The notes below the pieces were generated by a model. The model did not search any database, had not been told where the DNA came from, and saw nothing but the letters and a program-made list of their open reading frames with translations. Source: Lachnospiraceae bacterium (GTDB taxonomy: Bacteria; Bacillota; Clostridia; Lachnospirales; Lachnospiraceae). From it: a stretch of 61,642 nucleotides of DNA. The stretch lies in contig JAFRWN010000056.1 of NCBI GenBank assembly GCA_017437965.1, positions 1 to 61,642 of the forward strand. Reading direction: 5' to 3'. Both the position numbers and the translations under genes were made by a program. Positions 1-8,911 of the stretch are shown here, piece by piece (positions within the stretch are counted from its first letter, which is position 1; the number at the start of each line of letters is the position of its first letter).

Positions 1-912
1 AAAGCTATCCAAACAATCTGACTTTTCCATCACACAGTTAAGATAAAACCCGGCAAAAGTATATTTATCTTTACCGCCTTTTGAATCGTAATACAAGCTT
101 GCTGTATCCAAAGCCTGACCGTCAAACACAAAGCCGACTATCATTTTGTAAACATATTTGCCATTCTTCTCGTTTTTAAATACATATAAATGCTGTACTT
201 TAAATTTGTCAACCCCTTCATAAAGTTCACCAAGACTGTCATTTATTCTTTTTTCCGTAAATTCAATAGCATCCTTTATAGTCACAAATCCATCTGACAG
301 TTCATAGCCTTCATCATCCGTGTAACTGTCTCCCCATTCAATATCATATCTTTCTTCCGGTTCCCACATAAAAGACACTATTTTTCCGTCGTAAGATATA
401 AATCCCTTATCAGAAACGGTAGCAATTTCCATTCCATAATCATTATCTGATTCTATTTTGTAAGTTACTCCGGCAACACTTTCCGGGTTCTCTTCATCAT
501 TATAGTAATATCGGGGTTCCGCTCCGGCAGCAACAATTTCATCATATCTTGGAATCAGTTTTCTGAAACATTCTTCAGCTTCTTTGTAACTTTCACATTG
601 ATGCTCACTATCTTTGTATACCGGTATTGTATTGCCGTCTGTAACAACAATTTTTTCAGGCATAATAAACCCTTCAACAGTCTGGCCCGCCATCTCTTTT
701 GCTTCCATCCTGGCCTGCTCAAGAGTAATCAAAGCATACCCGTCTTTTTCTTCCTGTTTTGGTGATTCACTTTCAGAAGAATCCAAAGCCGGGGTTGATG
801 TTACTAAGGATTCTTTATCATCTGAAGACATGCCAACAGAAGACTCCGTTTCCGGAGTCTTCTGACAGGCAGATAAAACCATAACTAATACCACTAACAG
901 TACTTTTTTCAT
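1..912 (-). CDS. Lipoprotein, unknown function, C-terminus cut by window edge
   Basis: An open frame of 304 codons runs from an ATG at 912 to the left edge of the window without a stop, so the C-terminus is missing. The N-terminus is a lipoprotein signal: MKK, a hydrophobic stretch, then a lipobox (LSAC) with Cys16. A Ser/Glu/Asp-rich linker follows, then a mixed alpha/beta region rich in Tyr, Trp and acidic residues. A GAGG-type ribosome binding site sits about 10 nt upstream of the ATG. It resembles the other extracytoplasmic lipoproteins of the window in style, particularly the one at 1393-2832, which may be a distant paralogue. I recognise no enzymatic motif. The lipoprotein call is firm; function is unknown. 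Confidence 0.8.
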   Translation of the reverse strand, partial: MKKVLLVVLVMVLSACQKTPETESSVGMSSDDKESLVTSTPALDSSESESPKQEEKDGYALITLEQARMEAKEMAGQTVEGFIMPEKIVVTDGNTIPVYKDSEHQCESYKEAEECFRKLIPRYDEIVAAGAEPRYYYNDEENPESVAGVTYKIESDNDYGMEIATVSDKGFISYDGKIVSFMWEPEERYDIEWGDSYTDDEGYELSDGFVTIKDAIEFTEKRINDSLGELYEGVDKFKVQHLYVFKNEKNGKYVYKMIVGFVFDGQALDTASLYYDSKGGKDKYTFAGFYLNCVMEKSDCLDSF

Positions 913-999
913 GTTGCACTAACCTCTTACATATATATTGAAGTCATCGAAACGCAGTAAAACTACGGTAGCGAGCTCATCCGATATTTCATATCGTTT

Positions 1000-1150
1000 T
1001 CACCTAAACATCTCGTTTACCTCTTTACAATTCTTAAGGTAATAGTCTTGTACAACATCTCGATATTTTTCGTTAAGAATTTTTATAAATTCTTCCTGGT
1101 TTTCTACAGGATAGCAATACATTGAACCACAGGTTTCCCATTTACTGTTT
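1000..1150 (-). pseudogene. Gene remnant (C-terminal fragment), unrecognised
   Basis: The minus strand encodes a well-composed stretch containing ENQEEFIKILNEKYRDVVQD and ending in a stop at 1000. It has no plausible start or ribosome binding site: the upstream part of the frame reads into sequence that looks coding on the opposite strand. I read it as the 3' end of a gene truncated by a rearrangement near 1150. The family is not recognised. It could instead be a genuine 67-codon gene starting at 1203, but the first 20 codons look non-coding. Confidence 0.35.
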
Positions 1151-1169
1151 TTGTTGCAATCAGAAAAAG

Positions 1170-1373
1170 GATATTTTCGTGCTCGGCTACACAACAAAAA
1201 CAAATGACAGAAAAACGGTTCTCAACATGCCCGAAATCAATAATATTCCACGTGGCTATGGACTTTCAGGTCTAAAAAAGCTTACCGAAGAATACGATTG
1301 TGATCTTATTGTCACAGACGAGGAAACCGAGGATGGCTCTTTCATTGTTTTCAGACTTATCACAAATGCCTGA
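1170..1373 (+). pseudogene. Remnant of a GHKL-type histidine kinase C-terminus
   Basis: The plus frame contains RGYGLSGLKKL followed by a short beta-strand pattern ending in GSFIVFRLI. This resembles the G2 box (GxGL) and last strands of HATPase_c_5/GHKL kinases of the AgrC/peptide-sensing type. Everything upstream (membrane sensor, dimerisation helix, N and G1 boxes) is missing, and the fragment abuts an unrelated minus-strand remnant. This suggests two genes were broken at about 1150-1170. The kinase assignment rests on one short motif and is tentative. Confidence 0.35.
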
Positions 1374-1392
1374 TTCCTGCACCATCCTTATA

Positions 1393-2832
1393 TCACTTCT
1401 TCTCAAGTAATTTTACCTGAGGCTCTCCATCCACATAGCTCAGTTCACACAGATATGTCTCGGGAAGACTGTCATCTTTTGGCTCATACAAACTAAACAT
1501 TACATACCAAACGTTCTTCTCAGGATAGCTGTTTATGTTTACTTGATAATCCTCCAGATTGTCTGCATTAAAACTTACTCCCTCAGCCTTTTCTTTTTCA
1601 ATATATTCTTCCAGATATTTTTTTACCGCTTCCAACACCTGTAGATCGTCTTCTTTTATCATCTTTGTCAGATATAGAGTGGTATAAGCGGTCAAAAGCC
1701 GATTCTCTCCGTCATACAAAAACGAGGCTATCGTTTCCGGTTTTCCGTTTGCCTTCTTTGTGTAGGAAACCGTCCTGCTACCGTCTCCCCGCAATGCATC
1801 CTCTTGATTCCAGCCTTCATCATTTGTAATAAAATCTGGATAAAGCCTTGAAAAATATGCCTTTGCATCTGCAAGAATATCCTCAACGGGCTGAGGCCTG
1901 TACTCATCAATATATCTTATACCATTCAGATTGCCATTAACATCGTCAATATAATAACTGTAATGACCATCAGAATAAATACCTGACATTATATATGCCC
2001 TTGCATAATCAAATTTAATCTCAAGGCCTTCATAGGATAGTTTTTCGGGAATGGCTAGCTTTTCATATTCCCATGAACGATGGAAATCTGATATTATTCC
2101 CACTCTTTTACGATTGACATCAAGGAAACAATAATAATTCTTTTCACCGGGCTTTTCAATCATTACATTTATTATTTCCGTTTGATCAGCTGGTCTTGTC
2201 ATCACAACGTATGAATCCCAGTCATCACTTGTTGAAAAGTCGCCTTCCTCAGAATTTTTTCGATTTGTAATATAAGACAAAAGACATTTCTTTGCATATT
2301 TTATACTGTCTTCCTCGGTAAGCAATCCGTTATCATCAAAATTCCAGCCTTCTGTTCTCCCCGGGCAAAGCGCATAGACTTCATCAGGGGTTCCCGCACT
2401 GAAGGTTCCGGCATCCGGAATTCTATGGATTGCTGTCCTGTCGCCAAAACCGAACTTATAGATATCTTCACAGCCATTGAATTGCAGTTCAAAATCGAAC
2501 CATAATGCATAGGCTCTGTCAATCTGTGCTTCATCTTCCCATTCCATTTTATCAAGGCTTTTCTTTATTTCGAGGCCTGTCTTACTGTCAAATTCAATTA
2601 TTTTTTCAATTCCCGGCTCTTTTCCTTTATAAGAACACTCATACAACGTCAGCTTGCCACTGTAATCTGCAGACTCATCATATTCCTGATCTTCTGCTTT
2701 GTTCACACTTTCCACCGATTCTTCATTTTTTGCAGAATTATCTACACTGTTTTCACCCTTTTTATCACTGTCTCCGCATGAAACAAGCAGAAACATTGTC
2801 ATAACCAATACTAAAAATAATAGTTTTCTCAT
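1393..2832 (-). CDS. Lipoprotein, unknown function (479 aa)
   Basis: The start is set at the ATG at 2832, which has AAGGAGGTG 7 nt upstream; the frame extends 18 codons further but without an RBS. The protein opens with MRKLLFLVLVMTMFLLVSCG, a lipoprotein signal with Cys19. A charged Ser/Asn/Glu linker follows, then a secreted domain of about 430 residues rich in Tyr, Asp and Trp with no catalytic motif I recognise. It should be tethered to the outer face of the membrane. A promoter with TTGACA and TAACAT 17 bp apart lies at 2887-2915, so it is probably monocistronic. It may be a distant paralogue of the partial lipoprotein at 1-912. Confidence 0.85.
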   Translation of the reverse strand: MRKLLFLVLVMTMFLLVSCGDSDKKGENSVDNSAKNEESVESVNKAEDQEYDESADYSGKLTLYECSYKGKEPGIEKIIEFDSKTGLEIKKSLDKMEWEDEAQIDRAYALWFDFELQFNGCEDIYKFGFGDRTAIHRIPDAGTFSAGTPDEVYALCPGRTEGWNFDDNGLLTEEDSIKYAKKCLLSYITNRKNSEEGDFSTSDDWDSYVVMTRPADQTEIINVMIEKPGEKNYYCFLDVNRKRVGIISDFHRSWEYEKLAIPEKLSYEGLEIKFDYARAYIMSGIYSDGHYSYYIDDVNGNLNGIRYIDEYRPQPVEDILADAKAYFSRLYPDFITNDEGWNQEDALRGDGSRTVSYTKKANGKPETIASFLYDGENRLLTAYTTLYLTKMIKEDDLQVLEAVKKYLEEYIEKEKAEGVSFNADNLEDYQVNINSYPEKNVWYVMFSLYEPKDDSLPETYLCELSYVDGEPQVKLLEKK

Positions 2833-2886
2833 AATGACTGCACCTCCTTGCTCTTTATACATATATAGACGGAATTTTCTAATCAA

Positions 2887-2915
2887 ATGTTACACTCATT
2901 TAGTCTATTTGTCAA
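2887..2915 (-). promoter_or_regulatory. Sigma-A promoter of the 479-aa lipoprotein
   Basis: On the minus strand TTGACA (2910-2915) and TAACAT (2887-2892) are separated by 17 bp, about 55 nt upstream of the ATG at 2832. The rest of the 2916-3060 stretch is AT-rich. It has a TATAAT-like hexamer on the plus strand near 2985 but no gene I can support behind it. Confidence 0.65.
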
Positions 2916-3065
2916 TATATCCGTCACAAACGGTAGTTTTTACGTCGCAAAAGGGAATTTTATGTCGTTTTATTGTCATCTGATGTTATAATTATGATAT
3001 CCGCCGAATATTAATATCTTTTTTAGTATTGCTCCGGCAGCTTTAAAACATAAAAAAAGACTTCT

Positions 3066-3107
3066 CCCCAATCTATCATAAAAATGATACTTTTGGGGAG
3101 AAGTCGT
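3066..3107 (-). terminator. Rho-independent terminator behind the SCP2 remnant
   Basis: A perfect 13-bp inverted repeat (GACTTCTCCCCAA/TTGGGGAGAAGTC) encloses a short AT-rich loop. On the minus strand it is followed by a run of seven T. It sits just 3' of the remnant ending at 3129 and so appears to be that vanished gene's terminator. Confidence 0.75.
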
Positions 3108-3128
3108 TTATTATCTATTATTCAATTA

Positions 3129-3266
3129 TTACTTAATCAGTCTGGAAAACTCAAGCGCGGTTCCCAGATCGCCGTCGATCTTCAGCTTGCCGATAGTGTA
3201 GGCAAGTACCGCATTCATCTTTCCGTCAACGCACCAAAATATGTTGTTTTTTATTTTCTTTTGGTG
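3129..3266 (-). pseudogene. Remnant of an SCP2 sterol-carrier-like protein (3' end)
   Basis: The minus strand reads DGKMNAVLAYTIGKLKIDGD followed by about ten residues and a stop at 3129. This matches the end of SCP-2 sterol-binding domains, where a GKLKIxGD turn precedes the last helix. Only about 35 residues are left. The frame closes at 3267 with no start codon, and the upstream sequence is now the promoter of the plus-strand radical SAM gene. The original terminator is preserved at 3066-3107. This is a clean 5' truncation. Confidence 0.6.
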
Positions 3267-3273
3267 TTATAAT
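3244..3273 (+). promoter_or_regulatory. Promoter giving an apparently leaderless mRNA
   Basis: TTGTTT (3244-3249), an 18-bp spacer and a perfect TATAAT (3268-3273) precede the ATG at 3280 by only 6 nt. Transcription would therefore start at or next to the start codon. No Shine-Dalgarno is present and an in-frame stop at 3274-3276 excludes an earlier start. Confidence 0.55.
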
Positions 3274-3279
3274 TAAACC

Positions 3280-4245
3280 ATGACAACATTATCTTCCACA
3301 CTATTACAATCGAGTGATTCATGCACCCTCTGTCCGAGGAACTGCAAAGTGCGCAGAAAAGAAGGCAAAACCGGATTCTGCGGAAGCACTTCAGAAATCC
3401 GGATTGCAAGAGCCGCCCTGCATATGTGGGAGGAGCCCTGCATTTCAGGCATTGAGGGCTCCGGAACCGTGTTTTTTACAGGCTGCAGCCTTCGCTGTGT
3501 TTACTGCCAGAATAACCGTATTTCAGGAAGCTTTTCTGCCCCGGGCGGTGAAGTATCAGTAGGGAAAACAGTTACGATCTCCGAACTGTCGGATATCTTC
3601 CTTTCCCTGCAGGCTCAGGGTGCCAACAACATAAACCTTGTTACTCCGGATCATTTTATGCCGGATATCGATACCGCGCTTAATATTGCCAGGGAAAAAG
3701 GACTCTTGCTTCCTGTTGTCTGCAACTGCAGCGGTTATGAGAGTGTTGACAGCCTCAGGAAATATTATAAGAATGTAGATATTTTTCTCACGGATTTCAA
3801 ATATATGGATGCAGAACTTGCAGGGAGGCTTTCAAAGGCCCCTGACTATCCTGAAGTTGCAAAGAAGGCTCTTTCGGAAATGATTAAGCTTGTGGGAGAG
3901 CCTGTCTTTTCTGGCAGACCCTCCGGAACCGACAATATTAATATAATGAAGAAAGGGATTATCGTACGGCATCTCGTACTGCCGGGACATAAGAAGAATT
4001 CAAAGGAAGTTATTGAATATATAGCGGAAAACTTTGGTGACAAAGTGTATCTTTCAATAATGAACCAGTATACTCCGCCGGCCTATCTTTTTGAAATGCC
4101 CGAGTTTAAGGACATCGCCAGAAAGGTCACAAAACGTGAATATACCGAGGTCGTGGACTTTGCCCTCTCCCTCGGTATAGAAAATGCTTTTATTCAGGAC
4201 GGTGAAACCGCCTCTGAAAGTTTTATTCCTGATTTTTCCGTCTAA
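3280..4245 (+). CDS. PflA-like radical SAM protein (COG1313 type)
   Basis: The 321-aa protein has an N-terminal Cys cluster (CTLCPRNC...GFC) and then the radical SAM motif GCSLRCVYCQN, in which three cysteines ligate the 4Fe-4S cluster. This arrangement and length fit the PflX/COG1313 group of pyruvate-formate-lyase-activase homologues, cytosolic enzymes whose substrates are mostly unknown. The ATG is the first possible start after an in-frame stop and lies only 6 nt from a TATAAT box, so translation is probably leaderless. The next gene converges on it with 2 nt between stops. No glycyl-radical enzyme lies nearby, so the partner cannot be inferred from context. Confidence 0.85.
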   Translation: MTTLSSTLLQSSDSCTLCPRNCKVRRKEGKTGFCGSTSEIRIARAALHMWEEPCISGIEGSGTVFFTGCSLRCVYCQNNRISGSFSAPGGEVSVGKTVTISELSDIFLSLQAQGANNINLVTPDHFMPDIDTALNIAREKGLLLPVVCNCSGYESVDSLRKYYKNVDIFLTDFKYMDAELAGRLSKAPDYPEVAKKALSEMIKLVGEPVFSGRPSGTDNINIMKKGIIVRHLVLPGHKKNSKEVIEYIAENFGDKVYLSIMNQYTPPAYLFEMPEFKDIARKVTKREYTEVVDFALSLGIENAFIQDGETASESFIPDFSV

Positions 4246-4247
4246 AC

Positions 4248-5606
4248 TTAACTTGCAAGACAGGCTGCAAGTTTTCCGACAAGGAGCTTGCTTCTTGTCA
4301 TTCCGATATTGTTGATTATGTATATTTCCGTTGCACCTGTTGTTTTCACAAGCTCGGCAAAACTCTTCTTATAGTATCTGTAGTCAACTTCATAAATGGT
4401 CTGATAGTGATCGACAAGATATGGTACAAAGGCATTTCCGAAGGATTCCTTTACCACTATGCATGCGCTGCCGTCACTGAGCCCTTTGTTTTTAATGACC
4501 GTATAGGGGTTGTCCCCTGCGGCATAGGCACAATATTTCAGCGTTTTGCCGTATTTCGTAACGTCGTTAAAAAGAGGCCATGCAAGAGTCTGTCCGTCTG
4601 TCTGGGTAAACGTAAGCGAGGTGGATGCACCTGAATCGTAGCATTCGACATAGTCCGGGTTGGTTTCAAGCTGCGCCGACTTCGTATCATTCCAGAAGGA
4701 TCCGTAGAAACCGTCATATCTCTTCACCGTATAGTCGGAAAGATTTTTTGTTGTCTTTCCGAGTGCCTTCATAATCTCGGCATATGCATAGTATGCGCCG
4801 CGGCCTGTCCAGTGATGATCGGTCCTGTAGTAAATATACTCATCCCTGTGGGCGTTCATTGTATCAAAGATATTAACAAATTTCACATCCGAGGATATTT
4901 TTGCCTGGATTTTTTCAAGCGAGGTTTTCTGATTTGACGAGCTGATATTCCCGCGCAGATGCTCAGGGAAGGTGATTCCCGAGCTTAAGGGAATAACGGT
5001 GTTCACAACCCTGACCCCCGGGAATTTCTTTGCGGCCGCATTCACGGTGTCCGCATAAGAAACAGCCACATTTTCAAGATAGGTATAGGCTTCATAGCCG
5101 GTGTCGCGAAGCACATAAATTCCTTTTATCAGCTTGATCTCGTCCTTGGTGGCGCCCGAAAGATCGGGTGCCTTGTAATCCGAAGGGGCAGTCTGTCCGG
5201 AATCCCCGGATTTAGTGGGTTCGGGAGTCGGTGTTTCGCTCACTTCCGGTGTCGGAGTATCTGTCGGAGTTGTATCTGTCGGCGCAGGCGTGCCTGTATC
5301 GGCAGGGTCGGGAGTTGTTGTATCATCAGCCGCCGGTGTGGTCGTATCTTCGGGCGCTCCGGTTGTTCCTTCCGGTGAAGCGGATGAACTTTCCGCCGTG
5401 CTTTCCGCAGAGCTTTCTGCCGAGCGTGAAGAGCTCTCCTTTTCGGAAGAACTTTCAACTTCCCTTTCAGCGATCACAAACCTGCCGCTGCTGCTCTCCT
5501 TTTTTTCTTCCTTGCCGCAGGCAGCAAGTCCTGCAAGCATAGAAAGCGCAAGCATCACGGCCATGGCCTTACTTCCTCTTTTTTTCAGTACATTCTTTCT
5601 GAACAA
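4248..5606 (-). CDS. DHHW-family surface lipoprotein (SGNH/AlgX-like)
   Basis: The 452-aa product starts at a TTG (5606) with GGAAGG nearby upstream. It has a lipoprotein signal ending in LAAC (Cys30). A Ser/Glu then Thr/Pro-rich linker covers roughly residues 35-140. The globular domain contains YYRTDHHWTGRGAYYAY, the signature of DHHW proteins, and a late KESFGNAFVPYL segment typical of the fold. DHHW proteins usually work beside a membrane-bound O-acyltransferase to acylate exported polymers, but no MBOAT gene is visible here. The gene is 16 nt downstream of the YhcC-like gene and likely co-transcribed with it. Family assignment is strong; substrate unknown. Confidence 0.85.
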   Translation of the reverse strand: MFRKNVLKKRGSKAMAVMLALSMLAGLAACGKEEKKESSSGRFVIAEREVESSSEKESSSRSAESSAESTAESSSASPEGTTGAPEDTTTPAADDTTTPDPADTGTPAPTDTTPTDTPTPEVSETPTPEPTKSGDSGQTAPSDYKAPDLSGATKDEIKLIKGIYVLRDTGYEAYTYLENVAVSYADTVNAAAKKFPGVRVVNTVIPLSSGITFPEHLRGNISSSNQKTSLEKIQAKISSDVKFVNIFDTMNAHRDEYIYYRTDHHWTGRGAYYAYAEIMKALGKTTKNLSDYTVKRYDGFYGSFWNDTKSAQLETNPDYVECYDSGASTSLTFTQTDGQTLAWPLFNDVTKYGKTLKYCAYAAGDNPYTVIKNKGLSDGSACIVVKESFGNAFVPYLVDHYQTIYEVDYRYYKKSFAELVKTTGATEIYIINNIGMTRSKLLVGKLAACLAS

Positions 5607-5622
5607 TTCTTTATCCTTCCTT

Positions 5623-6531
5623 CTAAAGCTTTTCTCTTATCATTTTGTTAAGTGTGTTAAGTACTCTTTTCTTGTCTGCGCTCCATTTTGGGTCGATGAG
5701 GAGCTTTTTGGGTCCGTCGCCGGTTATCCTGTGCACTGTTGTCTCCTCAGGTAAAATCCTAAGGCATTCCACCACCAGTTCACAATACTCCGGCAGGCTC
5801 ATTATCTTAAAAGGTTCTTTTTCATATTCTTTCGCAAGCCTTGTTCCGCGAAGCACATGCAGAAGCTGAAGCTTGATTCCGAACAAGGTCGGTTTAAGAC
5901 CTGCCAGATACTTTACAGTGGCAAGCATGTCCTCCCTGCTCTCGCCCGGAAGGCCCAGTATCACATGGACTATTACTTTAAGTCCTGCCTCAGTGAGTCT
6001 CCTGTAGGCATCCTCAAATACATCAAGAGTGTAGCCTCTGCCGAAGCTTTCCGCAGTTTTTTCATGTATCGTCTGAAGCCCGAGCTCAACCCATACGGGC
6101 TTTATCCTGTTAAGCTCCGAAAGCATCGAAAGCTTGTCATCTTCAAGGCAGTCCGGCCTTGTACCTATCGAAAGTATTACAATATCGTCTCTTTCAATTG
6201 TTTCGGTATAAAGCTTTCTAAGCCTTTCGGTTTCGCCATAGGTATTGGTGAAGGACTGGAAATATGCTATATATTTTCTTTCCTCTTCCCCAAGGTTCTT
6301 CGGAATCTTGGATGCAATCTTTTTCTTCGCCAGCCTGATCTGCTCATCAATCGGAAGAAAAGGTGCGGCAAAGTCTCCAGAACCTCCCTCCGAGCAGAAG
6401 CTGCAGCCTCCGTAGGCGATTTTTCCGTCACGGTTCGGGCAGGTACAGCCTGACGTAAGGGACAGCCTGTATATTTTACTGCCGTATTCCTTCTTCAGTT
6501 CATCGGAAATACTGTGGTATTTTTTTGCCAT
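5623..6531 (-). CDS. Radical SAM protein, YhcC family (TIGR01212)
   Basis: The 302-aa protein begins with YGSKIYRLSL and then CTCPNRDGKIAYGGCSFC, the characteristic widely spaced cluster-binding motif of the YhcC/TIGR01212 radical SAM family. The following TIM-barrel strands (IAYFQSFTNTY, LSIGTRPDCL, VWVELGLQT, VHVILGLPGE) match the family order. Members are cytosolic, widely conserved and of uncertain substrate. It is full length. It lies 16 nt upstream of the DHHW lipoprotein in the same direction, and a terminator of the preceding LtaS-like gene separates it from that gene. Confidence 0.9.
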   Translation of the reverse strand: MAKKYHSISDELKKEYGSKIYRLSLTSGCTCPNRDGKIAYGGCSFCSEGGSGDFAAPFLPIDEQIRLAKKKIASKIPKNLGEEERKYIAYFQSFTNTYGETERLRKLYTETIERDDIVILSIGTRPDCLEDDKLSMLSELNRIKPVWVELGLQTIHEKTAESFGRGYTLDVFEDAYRRLTEAGLKVIVHVILGLPGESREDMLATVKYLAGLKPTLFGIKLQLLHVLRGTRLAKEYEKEPFKIMSLPEYCELVVECLRILPEETTVHRITGDGPKKLLIDPKWSADKKRVLNTLNKMIREKL

Positions 6532-6562
6532 AAACCGGAAAAACTGCCTCTCTTATATTGCC

Positions 6563-6594
6563 AAAAAAGCGGAAGACCCCTGTCCCCCGCTTTT
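6563..6594 (-). terminator. Terminator of the LtaS-like gene
   Basis: An 8-bp stem (AAAAGCGG/CCGCTTTT) with a GC-rich loop and a following T-run on the minus strand lies directly after the stop at 6600. Confidence 0.7.
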
Positions 6595-6599
6595 ATGTT

Positions 6600-8840
6600 T
6601 TATTTTACCGCCCCGACTTTTACAAGGTGGCCCCAATAGTCCGAAGCTAGCACACCCTTACAGAAGTTAATCTTGTTCTTTACTATTGCACTGACGGCCT
6701 TCGTGTAGCCATCGGGTATTTCGATGCTTGCATCCTTCGGTTCAAATCTTCCCGAGCCGGCATAGAAAGTACCATAATCGGTCTTCCACTCACCACCCGA
6801 GGTAAATGCAAGTGCCATAGCATCCGAGAAAACGTCCCTGCCCGGATGAAGTCTTGAATCCCAATCTACTCCGAAAAGATTGCAGAGTGTAGGAAGTATA
6901 TCAAGGCTGCTTGTAGGCGAGCTGATCACAACAGGCTCCGATTTCTCGAGGCAGCCCGACCAGATGATCAGGCGGTTGTGATCTCTTTGGAAGCTTGTTT
7001 TAACTTCATATCCGTAAAGCTCCGAAAGCAAAGGCATGTCTCCGAGTCTTCCTTCAGCATCAAGTCCGTAAGGGAAGTGATCGGCACTGATTACGATAAC
7101 AGTATCATCCGCAATGCCCTTTGCTTCAAGCTCTGCGACCATATGGGTCAGACCGTCTTCAAGGTCAAGGTTTGCTGCGATATAGGCCTGAACACCCTCG
7201 GAATAATTAAGGTGCTGAACCCTGTCCTTATGCTTTCTGGACATGGAGTTTACATTCCAGCCGTAGGTTCCGTGACCGGATACCGACATATAATAAATGC
7301 TGAAAGGCTGTTTGTCAATATAGTCAGGCATGGAGCCTATGAACATTTCGTCATCACTCTCAGGCCACTGTTTCTTTACATAGTTCTCTACGCCGCTGCC
7401 ATAGCCGATGTAACCGTCGGAGAAACCGAGGTTGATGTGCGTCTTGTTTCTGGAATAATAGGTGTAATCATTGTTATGATAAGCCTTTCCATAGTAACCA
7501 AGACGATTGAGCTGGGCGCTGATAAGGAAATAGTTATTATAGGTTGCAGTCTGCTTGAAGGACTGGCCGCCCATTGTCGGGAGCATACCGAAAAGGTTCT
7601 GGTACTCACCGCCAGTGGTGCCCGCACCTGCAAACTGATAGTAATCAGTGAAGTTGAAGCCCTTGGTTGCCAGACGGTAAAGCGTCGGCGTCAGGTCTTT
7701 GTCTATCACCTCGGCACTGAAAGCCTCGGCAGAGATAAATATCAGGTTCTTACCCTTGAAGAGCCCTGTAAAGGCATTCTGCTTCGAAGGTGTGAGGCTT
7801 GCACAGTAATTGTCAAGCTCCTTATAGGTTCCGGAATCCTTCTTGACAAGTGCCTCGAAGTCGATATCCAGCTTGCTTTCGCCGTATACTATCGGAGTCG
7901 GGGTAGGTGCCTGTGTAGGTGTTGTATCCGGCGGAAGCGGTTCATCCGTTACCGAAGGATCAACAGGATTAACAGGCGCAGAGGTTACTACCGGAGCAGA
8001 CGAAGGAAGAGGAGGCATTGTGATATCATCCGTAGATTCAAAGCCGATCTCATCAGCCTTACCGGTGATACCTCTTGAAATTTCCTTCCTTAAACCGGTT
8101 ACGAAACCGAAGTTCTGTATTGCATATTCAAAATTGTACTCTTTGTCATAGAATTTTGCTGTGATCTTGCCGGTCTTTACCATTATGATCGCAAGCAGGT
8201 AGAAGAACAGGATCAGAGCACCGACTGCCACAAACTTCACCCAAAGCTTTACTTTGTCAAGGTTAAAGCCTCTCTTACCGGAATTTCTGGTCTGTACATA
8301 TCTGGGCCTTCTGTCGTTTCTGTCGCTTATTTCACGTACGCTTCCGGCCTTTCTTCTTGTGGTTCTTCCCGTTCTTGCAGCTCTCTCTGCTCTTGCTGCC
8401 CTTGCATTTTCCTCAAGCTTTACTTTTCTGTACTGTAAAAGCCTGATTCCGATGAAAGCAAGGAGAGGAAGGAAGAACAGGAAAATATAGCCAAGGCCCG
8501 ATGCCGAAAATACCATTCTCTTGATATCGGCCTGGAATCCTCCCGCCGCGTCCCCGGCACCCTTGGTAACCGTGTTCCAGTCATAGAAGATCTTGAACTG
8601 GCGGAAAACGAAATACTCAACAAGACAGGGAATTACGGGCAAAAAGATCATTATTCCCTGCAGCACGTTCTTCACTTTCTTGTTTTTAGGCCAGAACGAA
8701 ACCAGAACTGCGATCATGCCGTAGAAGAAGGCAAAGAACATAATTGTGAAAAACGGTCTGGCAGCCATTGTCCTTATTGTGCTTCTATTAAATAAAAGCT
8801 CATAATAGAAATAAGTCAAGGGCAAATATAAAAAATCCAT
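6600..8840 (-). CDS. LtaS-like phosphoglycerol transferase/sulfatase family membrane protein
   Basis: The 746-aa protein has four predicted membrane helices (about 30-50, 59-79, 111-133, 198-221) and a Pro/Thr-rich linker near 275-318. The extracellular sulfatase-fold domain starts at about 360. Metal and nucleophile motifs are visible: Glu372 in FISAEAFS, the Thr pair at 408-409 in GAGTTGGEYQN, and SADHFPYG late in the domain. Family members transfer phosphoglycerol from phosphatidylglycerol to teichoic-type polymers. Unusual is an Arg/Ala-rich cytoplasmic loop between helices 3 and 4 (about 145-190) and five rather than fewer linkers of low complexity around the catalytic domain. It has its own extended -10 promoter upstream and a terminator downstream, so it is monocistronic. 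The exact substrate is not determined. Confidence 0.88.
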   Translation of the reverse strand: MDFLYLPLTYFYYELLFNRSTIRTMAARPFFTIMFFAFFYGMIAVLVSFWPKNKKVKNVLQGIMIFLPVIPCLVEYFVFRQFKIFYDWNTVTKGAGDAAGGFQADIKRMVFSASGLGYIFLFFLPLLAFIGIRLLQYRKVKLEENARAARAERAARTGRTTRRKAGSVREISDRNDRRPRYVQTRNSGKRGFNLDKVKLWVKFVAVGALILFFYLLAIIMVKTGKITAKFYDKEYNFEYAIQNFGFVTGLRKEISRGITGKADEIGFESTDDITMPPLPSSAPVVTSAPVNPVDPSVTDEPLPPDTTPTQAPTPTPIVYGESKLDIDFEALVKKDSGTYKELDNYCASLTPSKQNAFTGLFKGKNLIFISAEAFSAEVIDKDLTPTLYRLATKGFNFTDYYQFAGAGTTGGEYQNLFGMLPTMGGQSFKQTATYNNYFLISAQLNRLGYYGKAYHNNDYTYYSRNKTHINLGFSDGYIGYGSGVENYVKKQWPESDDEMFIGSMPDYIDKQPFSIYYMSVSGHGTYGWNVNSMSRKHKDRVQHLNYSEGVQAYIAANLDLEDGLTHMVAELEAKGIADDTVIVISADHFPYGLDAEGRLGDMPLLSELYGYEVKTSFQRDHNRLIIWSGCLEKSEPVVISSPTSSLDILPTLCNLFGVDWDSRLHPGRDVFSDAMALAFTSGGEWKTDYGTFYAGSGRFEPKDASIEIPDGYTKAVSAIVKNKINFCKGVLASDYWGHLVKVGAVK

Positions 8841-8873
8841 TGTAAGCTCCTCTTGTATTTTATAAACTCACCT

Positions 8874-8882
8874 ATTATAACA
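8874..8882 (-). promoter_or_regulatory. Extended -10 promoter of the LtaS-like gene
   Basis: The minus strand reads TGTTATAAT with no good -35, about 34 nt before the ATG at 8840. The start has GAGGAGC upstream as ribosome binding site. Confidence 0.55.
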
Positions 8883-8911
8883 CATTTTTCAAATAAAATC
8901 CATCTATTTTT

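Noticed and set aside
5215..5754. A 179-codon plus-strand frame rich in Gly, Val and Ser
   Set aside because: It is the exact antisense of the Thr/Pro/Ser linker of the DHHW lipoprotein; low-complexity linkers leave long open antisense frames.
6978..8078. A 366-codon plus-strand frame opposite the LtaS-like gene
   Set aside because: It is antisense to a clearly real gene with intact catalytic motifs, has no RBS and no protein-like domain pattern.
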